Positions 24,291 through 32,431 of a stretch of 64,000 bases of DNA are shown in pieces. The translations under genes and the position numbers were made by a program. Numbering within the stretch: position 1 is the stretch's first letter; every line of letters starts with the position of its first letter. Under the pieces are notes generated by a model that made no database searches, had not been told where the DNA came from, and saw only the letters and a program-made list of their open reading frames with translations. Source of the stretch: SB15 sp964639245 (GTDB lineage Bacteria; Chloroflexota; Anaerolineae; Aggregatilineales; J027); NCBI GenBank assembly GCA_964639245.1, contig CAZXCU010000006.1, forward strand, positions 62,001 to 126,000, read 5' to 3'.

Positions 24291-24971
24291 TTATTCTTCT
24301 TCGCGTAGCACATAGCCGAAACCGCGCACAGTATGCAGAAAACGAGGTTCGCCTTCTGATTCGGTTTTTTGACGCAGGTAGCGAATGTACACCTCAATAA
24401 TGTTGCTCTCACCGCCAAAATCGTAGCTCCACACGCGGTCAAAAATGACTTCGCGGGTCAACACTTGGCGCGGATGACGCATGAACAGTTCGAGCAATTC
24501 ATATTCCTTAGCCGTGAGGTCAATAATCCGTGAGCCACGTTGGGCGCGATGTGTCCCCGTATCCAACAGCAAATCTCCAAAAGTTAAGACCTCCGGGCGT
24601 GTGTTCGGGGTACTGCGCCGAAACAAAGCCCGAATCCGGGCGAGAAGTTCTTCAAAGGCAAAGGGTTTTACTACATAATCGTCAGCGCCTGAGTCCAAAC
24701 CCTGCACTCTGTCCGAGACCCCGCCTTTCGCCGTGAGCATGATAATTGGAATCTGGGTTGCGGAGCGCAGGCGTTCGCAGACTTGAATCCCATCTAAACC
24801 CGGCAGCATCCAATCCACGATGACCATATCTGGCGGGGTTTCCCGCGCAATCGTCAAGCCTGCCTGTCCATCATGGGCAACATCCACACGGTAGCCTTCA
24901 AACAGCAACCCACGTTCAATAAACTCGGCAATTCTTTCTTCATCTTCAATGACCAGAATACGTTCCGGCAT
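24291..24971 (-). CDS. OmpR/PhoB-family response regulator
   Basis: A 226-residue two-component regulator: receiver domain (1-120) with acidic pocket IEDEE, phospho-acceptor Asp53 in VIVDWMLPG, and Lys in DDYVVKPF; then a winged-helix DNA-binding domain (about 130-222) with LTAKEYELLELFMRHPRQVLTR and the C-terminal hairpin RFLHTVRGFGYVL. No histidine kinase gene is adjacent, so it is an orphan here; the two kinases in the window (29519-30724, 58150-59391) are possible partners. Confidence 0.93.
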   Translation of the reverse strand: MPERILVIEDEERIAEFIERGLLFEGYRVDVAHDGQAGLTIARETPPDMVIVDWMLPGLDGIQVCERLRSATQIPIIMLTAKGGVSDRVQGLDSGADDYVVKPFAFEELLARIRALFRRSTPNTRPEVLTFGDLLLDTGTHRAQRGSRIIDLTAKEYELLELFMRHPRQVLTREVIFDRVWSYDFGGESNIIEVYIRYLRQKTESEGEPRFLHTVRGFGYVLREEE

Positions 24972-25156
24972 GACAACTCTTTCTCAGTTTCTCTACGTTC
25001 ATAATATTTATAACTGAAAATGAGAAAATATGAGAAAAATTTACCCTTCATTAATGTATTTGCTCTGCATGAGGAAAGGCACTTTTGTGAGCAGACCCCA
25101 CGCATTCACTTAAAATTCTGATGAACTAATGACGCAACACGCACCCTTGTTTTCCG

Positions 25157-25162
25157 TATAAT
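25157..25162 (+). promoter_or_regulatory. -10 element (TATAAT) of the DUF1232 gene
   Basis: A perfect TATAAT lies 26 bases before the ATG at 25188. It overlaps an in-frame ATG at 25161, which therefore cannot be the start codon of this transcript. No good -35 is visible. Confidence 0.5.
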
Positions 25163-25187
25163 GAATGAAACGAGATGGAGAAAAAGC

Positions 25188-25544
25188 ATGAGCCAACCAG
25201 ACAACGATAGACGCGGCGCATTAGCCCGCCTTTTTGACCGTTTTTCGCTTAGTTGGCGGTTGATGGCCGATGGTAGGGTCAGCTTGTTTCATAAACTTAT
25301 TCCCCCGCTGACCCTTTTGTACCTGATTTCGCCGATAGATTTTGCTCCAGAATTGGTGTTAGGGCCGCTGGGCGTGGTTGATGACATTGGCGTAGCGATC
25401 CTAGCGCTTGAATTTTTTATCCGCATGGCTCCCTCTGATGTCGTGCGCGAACATCTGGAGCATTTGCAGAATCGTTTTAGCCAAACAACCAAACAGAAAA
25501 ATGATGAAAATATCGTTGAAGGCAATTACAGCCATCGGGATTAG
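25188..25544 (+). CDS. DUF1232 (YkvA-like) small membrane protein
   Basis: The 118-residue protein has the DUF1232 core: VSLFHKLIPPLTLLYLISPIDFAPELVLGPLGVVDDIGVAILALEFFIRM, a membrane-associated helix pair around a conserved LISPIDF.P......G.VDD motif. Function is unknown. The start at 25188 was chosen over 25161 because GGAG lies 7 bases before it and the upstream ATG falls within the -10 element. Confidence 0.9.
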   Translation: MSQPDNDRRGALARLFDRFSLSWRLMADGRVSLFHKLIPPLTLLYLISPIDFAPELVLGPLGVVDDIGVAILALEFFIRMAPSDVVREHLEHLQNRFSQTTKQKNDENIVEGNYSHRD

Positions 25545-25550
25545 GAAAAT

Positions 25551-25582
25551 GCAAGACAAAGGATTGGCACCCCTTGTCTTGC
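25551..25582 (-). terminator. Hairpin between convergent DUF1232 and VWA genes
   Basis: GCAAGACAA and TTGTCTTGC are perfect 9-base arms. On the minus strand the stem is followed by ATTTTCC, so it best serves the VWA gene. Confidence 0.55.
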
Positions 25583-25591
25583 GAAACTGAT

Positions 25592-27346
25592 TTAGAACTC
25601 GGACGAAATCTGGAAATAGATATCGCCAATATTTTGGGTGTTGCCTGTGTAGAATTTGCCGTTGGTGCGGTTTGCCACACGGCTTAACAAATCCACGTTG
25701 GCTTCGTCGCCATATGCAATCGTGTAAATATGCACTTGGTCGGCTTCTGTGCCATCCGGTAATGCACTGAACATCTGTGACTCGGTCACGCCATCTTCGG
25801 CATAATTTTCACCGTCAGACATAACCACAATGCTGTAAATGCGTTCCTCGCCCTCTTGAGCATCTTCGGTTTGCATGGTGTCCACGGTTGCCATGCTCTG
25901 AATGATGGCGTTATAGAGAGCTGTTCCGCCGTCTGCAATTAACCCGCCTACAGTGTCGTTCAAGGTCTCGGCAACTTGCCCCACTTTGCCAGAAGGTTCA
26001 AGCCGGTAGACATTGTGGTTAAAGGCCAAAATGATGATTTCATCATTCAATTGCATTTCAGAGATAAATCCCTGTGCGCCCACAACTGCCGATTTTAATG
26101 GGTCGCCCTGCATACTGCCTGAGACATCAAAGGCAATGATCACGGTAGCGGGTTTTTTGGCCTGATACCACATATCCACCACCCCGCGCATCACATCTTC
26201 AGGTGGGTAAGGCAAATTCGGCACACTGTCTTGAGTGATGGTGGGAATTGCCCCATTTTCGAGCATAATGGTGCTTTCGGGGCTATCTATCGCAAGGCCA
26301 TCCACTGCCGGACGAATCCCAAATTGCAACGCTTTAGCCTGCTGTTCCTCCTGCAAAATATAGTCCAAGAAGAGCTTTGCCCCTTCCTGTTCCTCATCAG
26401 AAACCCACTCAGCATTGTCCAGAATACACATCGGATGCTCAACCCAGAATGTACCATCCGATGGATAGATGAGTACCAAGGGAAATTGTAATTCGCTGGC
26501 GTGTTCGTTATTCCACCGGATAACATTACTTTCATAATTCGTGACCGCATGGAGATAACTTGCGCCCCGTTCGGTCATGCGTTTGAGCAAATCGGTATCA
26601 ATTCGACCATAGTGATACACCTGTTTTTGCACTGCGCCAACAGAAGCAAGCGTTTCCGGGTTAAACACATCGTCAATGGTCAGGGGGGTGGATTTATCCT
26701 TGCCCAGCGCGGCATAAACTTCTGCCACAATCGAAAGGCGACCTGAATTAGAATATTCGGGGTGTCCATGCCCATAACGCAAATCGCCCCATTCAGGATG
26801 ATTTTTTGAACCCCAGCCTTCGGGGTCAATAGCCAGCGCGGTAATGTCTTGCCAGCTAATCGGTTGTTCAGGCCAGCCCAGTGTTTCCGCCATTGGCTGC
26901 CACATGGCAATCCCCACAGGAATGCTAACCGTTGCGGGGCAGGCTTCGTTAATTAGCACGCGGTTGGTGCGGTCACGCGAGTCTTGATTGGCTTCATCCA
27001 CCCACGTTTGAATAGCCGGACTCCACATCGTTGGCTCAATTTCAGGCTTTAATCCTGACCCGGTGTGGCGCACATCAATGAAAACAGACTTGCCATTCGC
27101 CAGTTTGACATTCTGAGCATTAAATTCCGCTGCCATCAAATTCATCCAGAGTTCTTTGGTGTCGGCTGTCTGAACGACAATCCCCACTGCCCCCTCTGGG
27201 ATAGCAACTTCTTCGCTTGAATTATTTTGTTCAACGGTCGTATCATCATCCGAATTGAGGGTGTTTACTAACTGCCCAAGTGCGACAATTCCACATGCCG
27301 CCAACACAATCACCCCAAAGACAATTGTATTCCGATAGCGTCCCAT
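25592..27346 (-). CDS. Membrane-anchored solute-binding-like/VWA fusion protein
   Basis: The 584-residue protein has an N-terminal membrane anchor or signal (TIVFGVIVLAACGIVALGQL, about residues 7-26). An ABC-type periplasmic-binding-like region follows (about 50-350; GIVVQTADTKELWMNLMAAEF, VSIPVGIAMWQPMAE, IYPSDGTFWVEHP). The C-terminal von Willebrand factor A domain (about 390-580) has MIDAS motif DVSGSMQGD and later GGTALYNA and MSDGEN. This fold pairing occurs in Chloroflexota and actinobacteria; ligand and partners are unknown. The Cys in the N-terminal AACG could be a lipobox (LAAC), making it a lipoprotein. Confidence 0.83.
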   Translation of the reverse strand: MGRYRNTIVFGVIVLAACGIVALGQLVNTLNSDDDTTVEQNNSSEEVAIPEGAVGIVVQTADTKELWMNLMAAEFNAQNVKLANGKSVFIDVRHTGSGLKPEIEPTMWSPAIQTWVDEANQDSRDRTNRVLINEACPATVSIPVGIAMWQPMAETLGWPEQPISWQDITALAIDPEGWGSKNHPEWGDLRYGHGHPEYSNSGRLSIVAEVYAALGKDKSTPLTIDDVFNPETLASVGAVQKQVYHYGRIDTDLLKRMTERGASYLHAVTNYESNVIRWNNEHASELQFPLVLIYPSDGTFWVEHPMCILDNAEWVSDEEQEGAKLFLDYILQEEQQAKALQFGIRPAVDGLAIDSPESTIMLENGAIPTITQDSVPNLPYPPEDVMRGVVDMWYQAKKPATVIIAFDVSGSMQGDPLKSAVVGAQGFISEMQLNDEIIILAFNHNVYRLEPSGKVGQVAETLNDTVGGLIADGGTALYNAIIQSMATVDTMQTEDAQEGEERIYSIVVMSDGENYAEDGVTESQMFSALPDGTEADQVHIYTIAYGDEANVDLLSRVANRTNGKFYTGNTQNIGDIYFQISSEF

Positions 27347-27419
27347 GATAGATCCTTTTTCTGCATCCTAATCCAATTATAAATCAGCTGAATTGCTGAT
27401 AAGAAAACTCACCGAAAAA

Positions 27420-27866
27420 TTAGGAGGATTTTTTCTCCATTACTAACCCATTTTCTCCATCCCGGTAATAGCGCTGACGGGTAAACAGATAGACATAGCC
27501 AGTGTTTTCGTACAATCGAATCGCAGGATAGTTTTTTTCGCGGACGGTTAAACGTACCCGAGAAAAATTCATTTTAGCTTCGCAGGCCGCCAGCAGCGCC
27601 CGTCCGATGCCCTGTCGCTGATACGCCGGCGCGACACACAAGGTCACAATCCACGCCGGTTGCAGCCGAAGCCAGCCTTTTGCACCGCAAATATAGCCAG
27701 CTAACGGGGTAGCATTCGTAACTGCTTTTAAATGGATGGTACCGGGGGTTAAAAACAAAAATGCCAGATCCATAGATGGATAGGCATCTGAGTAAAAAAC
27801 TTCTTTTTCCAGCAGGTGAATCGCGTGAACATCCCACAAGGAGGCGGGCTGAATCTCAAAGGACAT
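27420..27866 (-). CDS. GNAT-family N-acetyltransferase (RimI-like)
   Basis: A 148-residue acetyltransferase with the acetyl-CoA-binding motif VTLCVAPAYQRQGIGRALLAACE (Q/R-x-x-G-x-G/A) and the C-terminal YPAIRLYENTGYVYLFTRQRYY typical of RimI-like protein acetyltransferases. Its start overlaps the stop of the upstream coiled-coil gene by one base (TGATG), so it belongs to the PspA operon. Target is unknown; a membrane-stress protein in the same operon is a reasonable guess but untested. Confidence 0.87.
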   Translation of the reverse strand: MSFEIQPASLWDVHAIHLLEKEVFYSDAYPSMDLAFLFLTPGTIHLKAVTNATPLAGYICGAKGWLRLQPAWIVTLCVAPAYQRQGIGRALLAACEAKMNFSRVRLTVREKNYPAIRLYENTGYVYLFTRQRYYRDGENGLVMEKKSS

Positions 27867-28681
27867 CAGTAGGCTTTGTACTGCTGTACCTCATCAATGG
27901 CAGCAATCGTATCCTGCAATTCCATCACTTGGTCATGGACTTCATTCCGTAGGCGCTGCACCCGGCTGCTGTCAATGGCTTTTCCGCCAATGACTTGTAA
28001 TTGCGCGTAGACTGTCCCCAGCGCGGACAATTTACTGTCCATTTCAATTTCAGCGCGTTTGGCGTTGGACTCCAAATCTTTCAGGTTATTCAACTGAATT
28101 TCCTTGAGCCGAATCGCTTCTTGCAATTCCTTCTGCACCCGCGCATCCTGTTCGACCTTGAGGCGTTTGTTCAGCGCTTCCAATTCCTGCCGTGCCTGCA
28201 TCCGGTCACGGTTAATCAGATCGTTGTCTTCAAATTGGTCAACCCGCTTGCCCAATTCATACAGATACCCGATCCAATCGCTGATGTCATTCAAGGTATG
28301 TTGAAATTCCATGCGGCTGGCATAATTGCGGGTTTGCATCAGGCCATGAATGGCGCTGTAGTATTCCAGCGCCTTATTCAGCCGTTCGCGTGCCATCCGA
28401 TTTTTAATATCCGCCGGATTGTATTGATATTCCAACGCCTGCGTGAGCGCACGCTGCTGAACACGCGGGTCTGTCACTGAAACCACCAGATACAGCGCCT
28501 CAGCAACCAGCCCGAACACCAGCCAGAACCATGTAGGCAGGCCAAACGGTGTTAAGCCCAACCCGAAAAAAATAATGGAAAGCGCAATAATGATGGCACT
28601 TTGCCAGCTAAAAAATGCTGAACTTACCACCGCGTTCAGGGTACGATTCCGCACCTCCCGCGAAATTTTATCTTCAGCCAC
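27866..28681 (-). CDS. Membrane protein with long coiled coil, PspA-operon partner
   Basis: A 271-residue protein with two membrane helices (about residues 28-43 and 50-68), followed by about 190 residues of charged, heptad-rich helix (RDRMQARQELEALNKRLKVEQDARVQKELQEAIRL...). It lies 2 bases after pspA and is coupled to the GNAT gene. I recognise no named family. A role as membrane anchor or partner of the PspA-like ESCRT-III-fold protein is inferred from the shared operon and the coiled coil. Confidence 0.78.
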   Translation of the reverse strand: MAEDKISREVRNRTLNAVVSSAFFSWQSAIIIALSIIFFGLGLTPFGLPTWFWLVFGLVAEALYLVVSVTDPRVQQRALTQALEYQYNPADIKNRMARERLNKALEYYSAIHGLMQTRNYASRMEFQHTLNDISDWIGYLYELGKRVDQFEDNDLINRDRMQARQELEALNKRLKVEQDARVQKELQEAIRLKEIQLNNLKDLESNAKRAEIEMDSKLSALGTVYAQLQVIGGKAIDSSRVQRLRNEVHDQVMELQDTIAAIDEVQQYKAY

Positions 28682-28683
28682 GC

Positions 28684-29397
28684 TTATTCCTTATTCAAGC
28701 CCAGGCGTGAACGGCGTTCTTCCAATTGATTTTCGATTTCAGAAGCGCCAATCACATCATCAATTTGGTTTTGCAAGCGTGAACTTGCCATTTCTGCTTC
28801 GGCATCTACTTTGTCCAATTGAGAACGGATTTTTTCGCTCAAAGAGGACATTTCCGCGTCGCCGACTTTGCTAATATCATCCAAGCTACGGATGGTTTTG
28901 GTAGTAATTTTCTTGGCAGCGGCCAGTTCCATCAGGTGTTTGAGTTGTTCGCGTTCCTGTTTAATAGCCACCAACCGCGCTTCTAATTTCAGCTTGGCAT
29001 CCATAATTTTTTGGTATTCGCCCTGCTGCTGCTGCCATTGGTCGTAATATTCTTGCGCCAATCCCTTTTTGTTATTTAAATCGGCTTGGGCGGCGGTGGC
29101 AAGGTCGGCCTTGTTTTTGACCAGCAGCATGTCAATATCGCGGTCAAGTTTTTCGACCTGCGCGGAAAATTCATCATATTTGCGTTTGAGCGTTTTGACA
29201 TTTCCGCCCACTGTCGCCGCCGAATCTTCCAGCGCATCAATATGCCGTTCGGCCTGCCGAATATATTCATCCATGACTTTTAAATTGTTGTTTTCCAATG
29301 CACTATCCACCAATGCGTGCAAATTGGCTGAAATCAGCGTATTGACTTTTTCTAATATTGAGGCCATTCGACCAACTGCTCCTGTTGCTTGTGTCAC
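28684..29397 (-). CDS. pspA: PspA/IM30 family membrane-remodelling protein
   Basis: A 237-residue, almost wholly helical protein with the PspA/Vipp1 pattern: an N-terminal amphipathic helix (VNTLISANLHALVDSALENNN), a conserved helical hairpin (DEYIRQAERHIDALEDSAATV...) and a charged C-terminal helix. PspA proteins belong to the ESCRT-III superfamily and stabilise stressed membranes. An internal Met at residue 11 (MASILEKVN) is an alternative start close to the canonical N terminus. A TATAAT (minus strand, 29439-29434) precedes the gene. It is first in an operon with the coiled-coil membrane protein and the GNAT enzyme. Confidence 0.87.
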   Translation of the reverse strand: MTQATGAVGRMASILEKVNTLISANLHALVDSALENNNLKVMDEYIRQAERHIDALEDSAATVGGNVKTLKRKYDEFSAQVEKLDRDIDMLLVKNKADLATAAQADLNNKKGLAQEYYDQWQQQQGEYQKIMDAKLKLEARLVAIKQEREQLKHLMELAAAKKITTKTIRSLDDISKVGDAEMSSLSEKIRSQLDKVDAEAEMASSRLQNQIDDVIGASEIENQLEERRSRLGLNKE

Positions 29398-29443
29398 CTT
29401 CTTATACGAAAAATGACCGCTAAAGTTTTGCCTATTATAACCA

Positions 29444-29489
29444 ATGCCGCCAAAAACTACTTCATGAACATGAAGTGCTTTGACGGCAT
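29444..29489 (-). terminator. Extended hairpin between the REC-kinase gene and pspA
   Basis: ACTTCATG and CATGAAGT are perfect 8-base arms two bases apart (29459-29476), framed by an outer ATGCCG/CGGCAT and CAAA/TTTG pairing. On the minus strand the inner stem is followed by AGTTTTT, so it probably terminates the kinase transcript just before the pspA promoter. Confidence 0.6.
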
Positions 29490-29518
29490 CTCAAAGGGGT
29501 GAGGTTTGGGAACGTCCC

Positions 29519-30724
29519 TTACCCCACCGAATCTCGGTAAGGCAAGTGCAAGCGGAAGGTGCTGCCCTCCCCCGGCAAACTTAACACGATAATTTCAGCA
29601 TTATGAATGTGGGCGATGCCGCGCACAATCGCTAACCCTGACCCCGCGCCTTGATCTTCGTAATGGATCCGGTTGATCTGATAAAACATATTGAAAATAA
29701 ATTCAAGTTCTTCTGGGGGAATGCCTCGTCCATAATCTTGTATTTCAAACGTGGTGCGGTTTTCATTGTCCCGATACACCCGCACATGGATGGTTGCGCC
29801 TTCGGGTGAAAATTTGATGGCGTTGTCCAAGAGGCGAATCAAAGCCGCACTCAGATATTCTTGGTCGCCCACAAACGGCGAAAGTGTCTCATCAATGGAA
29901 ATGTCTACATGACATTTTCTGGCATCAATCTGGTTTTGCAGGTAGCGCTGAGCCGATTTCACAATCGGGTTTACATCCCGAATGACTCGTTTCCGCCACG
30001 CATAGGTGTTGGCGGTTTCACCGGTTTCAAGCTCTACCAGATAAATGAAATTTTCCACCAAGCGCTGCAAGCGGTCAGCCCCCGACCCCACCCCTTTGAG
30101 AAAATCGCGCATCTCATGAACAGTGAGCTGGTCAGCATCCCTGTTGAGCATGTCCGAATAGGCCACCACATACGTAAGCGGGGTGCGGAATTCGTGATTT
30201 AAAATGGTTAAAATCTGGCGCTTAATATCCGTGATTTGCTTGGACAGGACGGATTGAAGCTGTTTGTTGCGCTCCAGTTTGGAAGAAACCGCCACCAGCA
30301 AATCTTCCGCCCCGAACGGTTTGGTTACGTAGTCGTCTGCACCCATCATTTTGCCCAGCCGAATATCGGATTTTTCGCCTTTGGCAGTCAAAAAGATAAA
30401 GGGGATGCTTAACCAGTTGGTTTCGGAGCGCACTGCTTCAAAAAATTCATACCCACTCATGCGCGGCATCATGATGTCAGAAATAATCAGGTCGGGCATG
30501 GGCTTCCCTTGTTTGGAGAGAATCTCGATGCCTTCCACCCCACTGGGCGCAGTCACCACCTCATAGCCATCCAGTTCCAGAATCTCTTGGATGCCTTCCA
30601 TGAGGTGTAAATCATCTTCCACCACCAGAATTTTGGCCCGCGGGCCTTTCTTTTCTAGTTGTGAGGGGATTTCTTCAATAATAGAAGTTGGCTTGAGGCG
30701 ATAGATGAATGCTGCATCAGTCAT
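29519..30724 (-). CDS. REC-HisKA-HATPase hybrid histidine kinase (receiver first)
   Basis: The 401-residue soluble protein has an N-terminal receiver domain (about residues 30-150; VVEDD, phospho-acceptor Asp in LIISDIMMPRM, Lys in DDYVTKPF). A dimerisation/phosphotransfer domain follows with the H-box LNHEFRTPLTYV, then an HATPase domain with N-box LIRLLDNAIKFSP, G1 box DYGRGIPPEEL and G2 box GAGSGLAI. No membrane or sensor domain is present, so input probably arrives as phosphate or through protein contact. It is the last gene after the rplI-RodZ-like-methyltransferase-hydrolase group on the same strand. Confidence 0.93.
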   Translation of the reverse strand: MTDAAFIYRLKPTSIIEEIPSQLEKKGPRAKILVVEDDLHLMEGIQEILELDGYEVVTAPSGVEGIEILSKQGKPMPDLIISDIMMPRMSGYEFFEAVRSETNWLSIPFIFLTAKGEKSDIRLGKMMGADDYVTKPFGAEDLLVAVSSKLERNKQLQSVLSKQITDIKRQILTILNHEFRTPLTYVVAYSDMLNRDADQLTVHEMRDFLKGVGSGADRLQRLVENFIYLVELETGETANTYAWRKRVIRDVNPIVKSAQRYLQNQIDARKCHVDISIDETLSPFVGDQEYLSAALIRLLDNAIKFSPEGATIHVRVYRDNENRTTFEIQDYGRGIPPEELEFIFNMFYQINRIHYEDQGAGSGLAIVRGIAHIHNAEIIVLSLPGEGSTFRLHLPYRDSVG

Positions 30725-30821
30725 AGAATTTGCCCATTGTGTTACTCATTGTTACCAACATTATAATCGCAAAAAAAATGTCTACACGATTTTCACAGAA
30801 AATTCAAAAGAAATTCGGTTT

Positions 30822-31655
30822 TTATGGCGAAATTCTTCCGGCAAACCATTGAATAATCTGTGTTCGTACCCGTTCTTCTGCCAGCACGAGACTCGGATAC
30901 ACCACCAGAACATGCTCGCCTGTGGCAGCCGCATCGATGGCTTGTGCAGTGGTGAGGTTATCTTCGCTGGCAAGCAGCAGGATAGAGAGATTAAGGGCGG
31001 AATCCCAAGATGGTAAATTGGCCTGTGACACCGGATTTGCCCCCACGGCAACATTGCAATTGGGATGTTCTGCACAGGCAATCATCGCGGCAATCGCGCC
31101 GCTACCCCACCCTAACACGCCATACTGGGGAGCAGCCGGCAGGGTTTGTAAGGTATCCAGCGCGGTTTTGATGTCCTCTACCGCCAGACTCCAATCCACG
31201 ACCCCCGGTGAAGGCGAATATCCGCGTAAATAGAGCAGCATGACGTTATAGCCTGCCGTTTGGAGGGTTTGCGCGAATAGGCTGAAGTCGGCGGTTGCCC
31301 CTTCTTCCCCATGCACCATCAAAATAACCGGGGCGGGTTGGATGGGTGCGCCATAGTAGAGGGTACGTAACACAAGGCCATCTTCTGTCAGCACATTAAT
31401 CGGAATGGAAGCATCCGTTGGTGGAATCGGGGTAGGGGCTTCGTCGCTGGGCTGACCTTCGGCTGCGAGGGCTGCGGCAGTGGGGTCGTTCCGTCCTAAA
31501 AAGACATTGCTGGCTTCGGGCGAAATGACAGGCAAAACGGTTGCGCTGGCGACCAGTGGCGAGGTAGGTCGTACCGGAGTTGCCGTGGGGGCTTCAAAAA
31601 AATCACCACATGCGGCTAACCCCAAAACCAATAAAAGTAAAAACCAGCGTTTCAT
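30822..31655 (-). CDS. Lipoprotein with alpha/beta-hydrolase domain
   Basis: The 277-residue protein has a lipoprotein signal with lipobox LAAC (MKRWFLLLLVLGLAACGD), a Pro/Thr-rich spacer (about residues 20-85) and an alpha/beta-hydrolase fold. The fold shows the oxyanion-region MVHGEEG, nucleophile elbow GWGSG (Ser) and a shortened C-terminal half where the Asp and His are not obvious. It probably acts as an esterase or peptidase on the outer face of the membrane. It overlaps the methyltransferase gene by ATGA. Confidence 0.82.
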   Translation of the reverse strand: MKRWFLLLLVLGLAACGDFFEAPTATPVRPTSPLVASATVLPVISPEASNVFLGRNDPTAAALAAEGQPSDEAPTPIPPTDASIPINVLTEDGLVLRTLYYGAPIQPAPVILMVHGEEGATADFSLFAQTLQTAGYNVMLLYLRGYSPSPGVVDWSLAVEDIKTALDTLQTLPAAPQYGVLGWGSGAIAAMIACAEHPNCNVAVGANPVSQANLPSWDSALNLSILLLASEDNLTTAQAIDAAATGEHVLVVYPSLVLAEERVRTQIIQWFAGRISP

Positions 31656-32407
31656 TTGACTTGGCGGGCAATCACAATCATGCGTTCGCAGCCATCCATG
31701 AATTCACCATGTTCGTAATCGCCCATCATCTCCATAATTTCTAAACCAACCACGGTCATCAACAGCCGCATTTCCGGCGCGGTAATCAGATGCAGTTCCA
31801 ATGGTGCAACCGTTCGTTGAATGGTTTTGTCTGCCATGATTTCATCATAAATCCACTGCACCGTCATTTTTTGCTCGGCACGGTCAATGGTACTGACCGA
31901 CTGCTGCATCACTGTATTGCCGCGAAGTGGTTCAAAAAATGTCCGTTCAAAACGGATGGCATCATCATTTTCGGTGCCGAGCAATTCCCCTGCGTTGGGC
32001 AAGTCAAACACCATCAACCCATCGGCGGTGAGCAGAGTCTTAAGATGACGCAGCAGGGCGATTTGCTGTGTTTGCTCATGAAAGTGCATGAGCGTATTAA
32101 AGGGCAGCAAAATCAATGGAAATTGTTTGCCGCTGTACTGAAAAATATCCGCTTCAACGACTTCCGCCTTCAACTGCATCGCCTCTATTTTACGCCGGGC
32201 AAAGGCCAGCATTTCAGGCGAATTGTCCACCCCTACCGTCTGATACCCCAACTGTGCCAGATGCAAATTGACCCGCCCTGTACCACACCCAACATCCAGA
32301 ATCGGGTCACCGGTTTCCTCGGCCAATTCTTCGTAGAGGAATAAATCATCGGCAAAATCGCGGTTTTCCGCTTCGTAAAATCGGGCTACAGTGTCGTAAA
32401 AACTCAT
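31652..32407 (-). CDS. Class I SAM-dependent methyltransferase
   Basis: A 251-residue methyltransferase with motif I LDVGCGTGRVNLHLA, VGVDNSPEML (motif post-I), EADIFQ (motif II) and FDLPNAGELL (motif III), followed by a beta-rich C-terminal region. Substrate is unknown. It is coupled by ATGA to the lipoprotein hydrolase gene downstream and lies 24 bases after the RodZ-like gene. Confidence 0.86.
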   Translation of the reverse strand: MSFYDTVARFYEAENRDFADDLFLYEELAEETGDPILDVGCGTGRVNLHLAQLGYQTVGVDNSPEMLAFARRKIEAMQLKAEVVEADIFQYSGKQFPLILLPFNTLMHFHEQTQQIALLRHLKTLLTADGLMVFDLPNAGELLGTENDDAIRFERTFFEPLRGNTVMQQSVSTIDRAEQKMTVQWIYDEIMADKTIQRTVAPLELHLITAPEMRLLMTVVGLEIMEMMGDYEHGEFMDGCERMIVIARQVK

Positions 32408-32431
32408 CTTTTTGATTATCCCATGCTAATT

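Noticed and set aside
25161..25187. Longer N terminus for the DUF1232 protein from the ATG at 25161
   Set aside because: This ATG overlaps the perfect TATAAT at 25157-25162, so it would not be in the transcript, and the ATG at 25188 has a well-placed GGAG.
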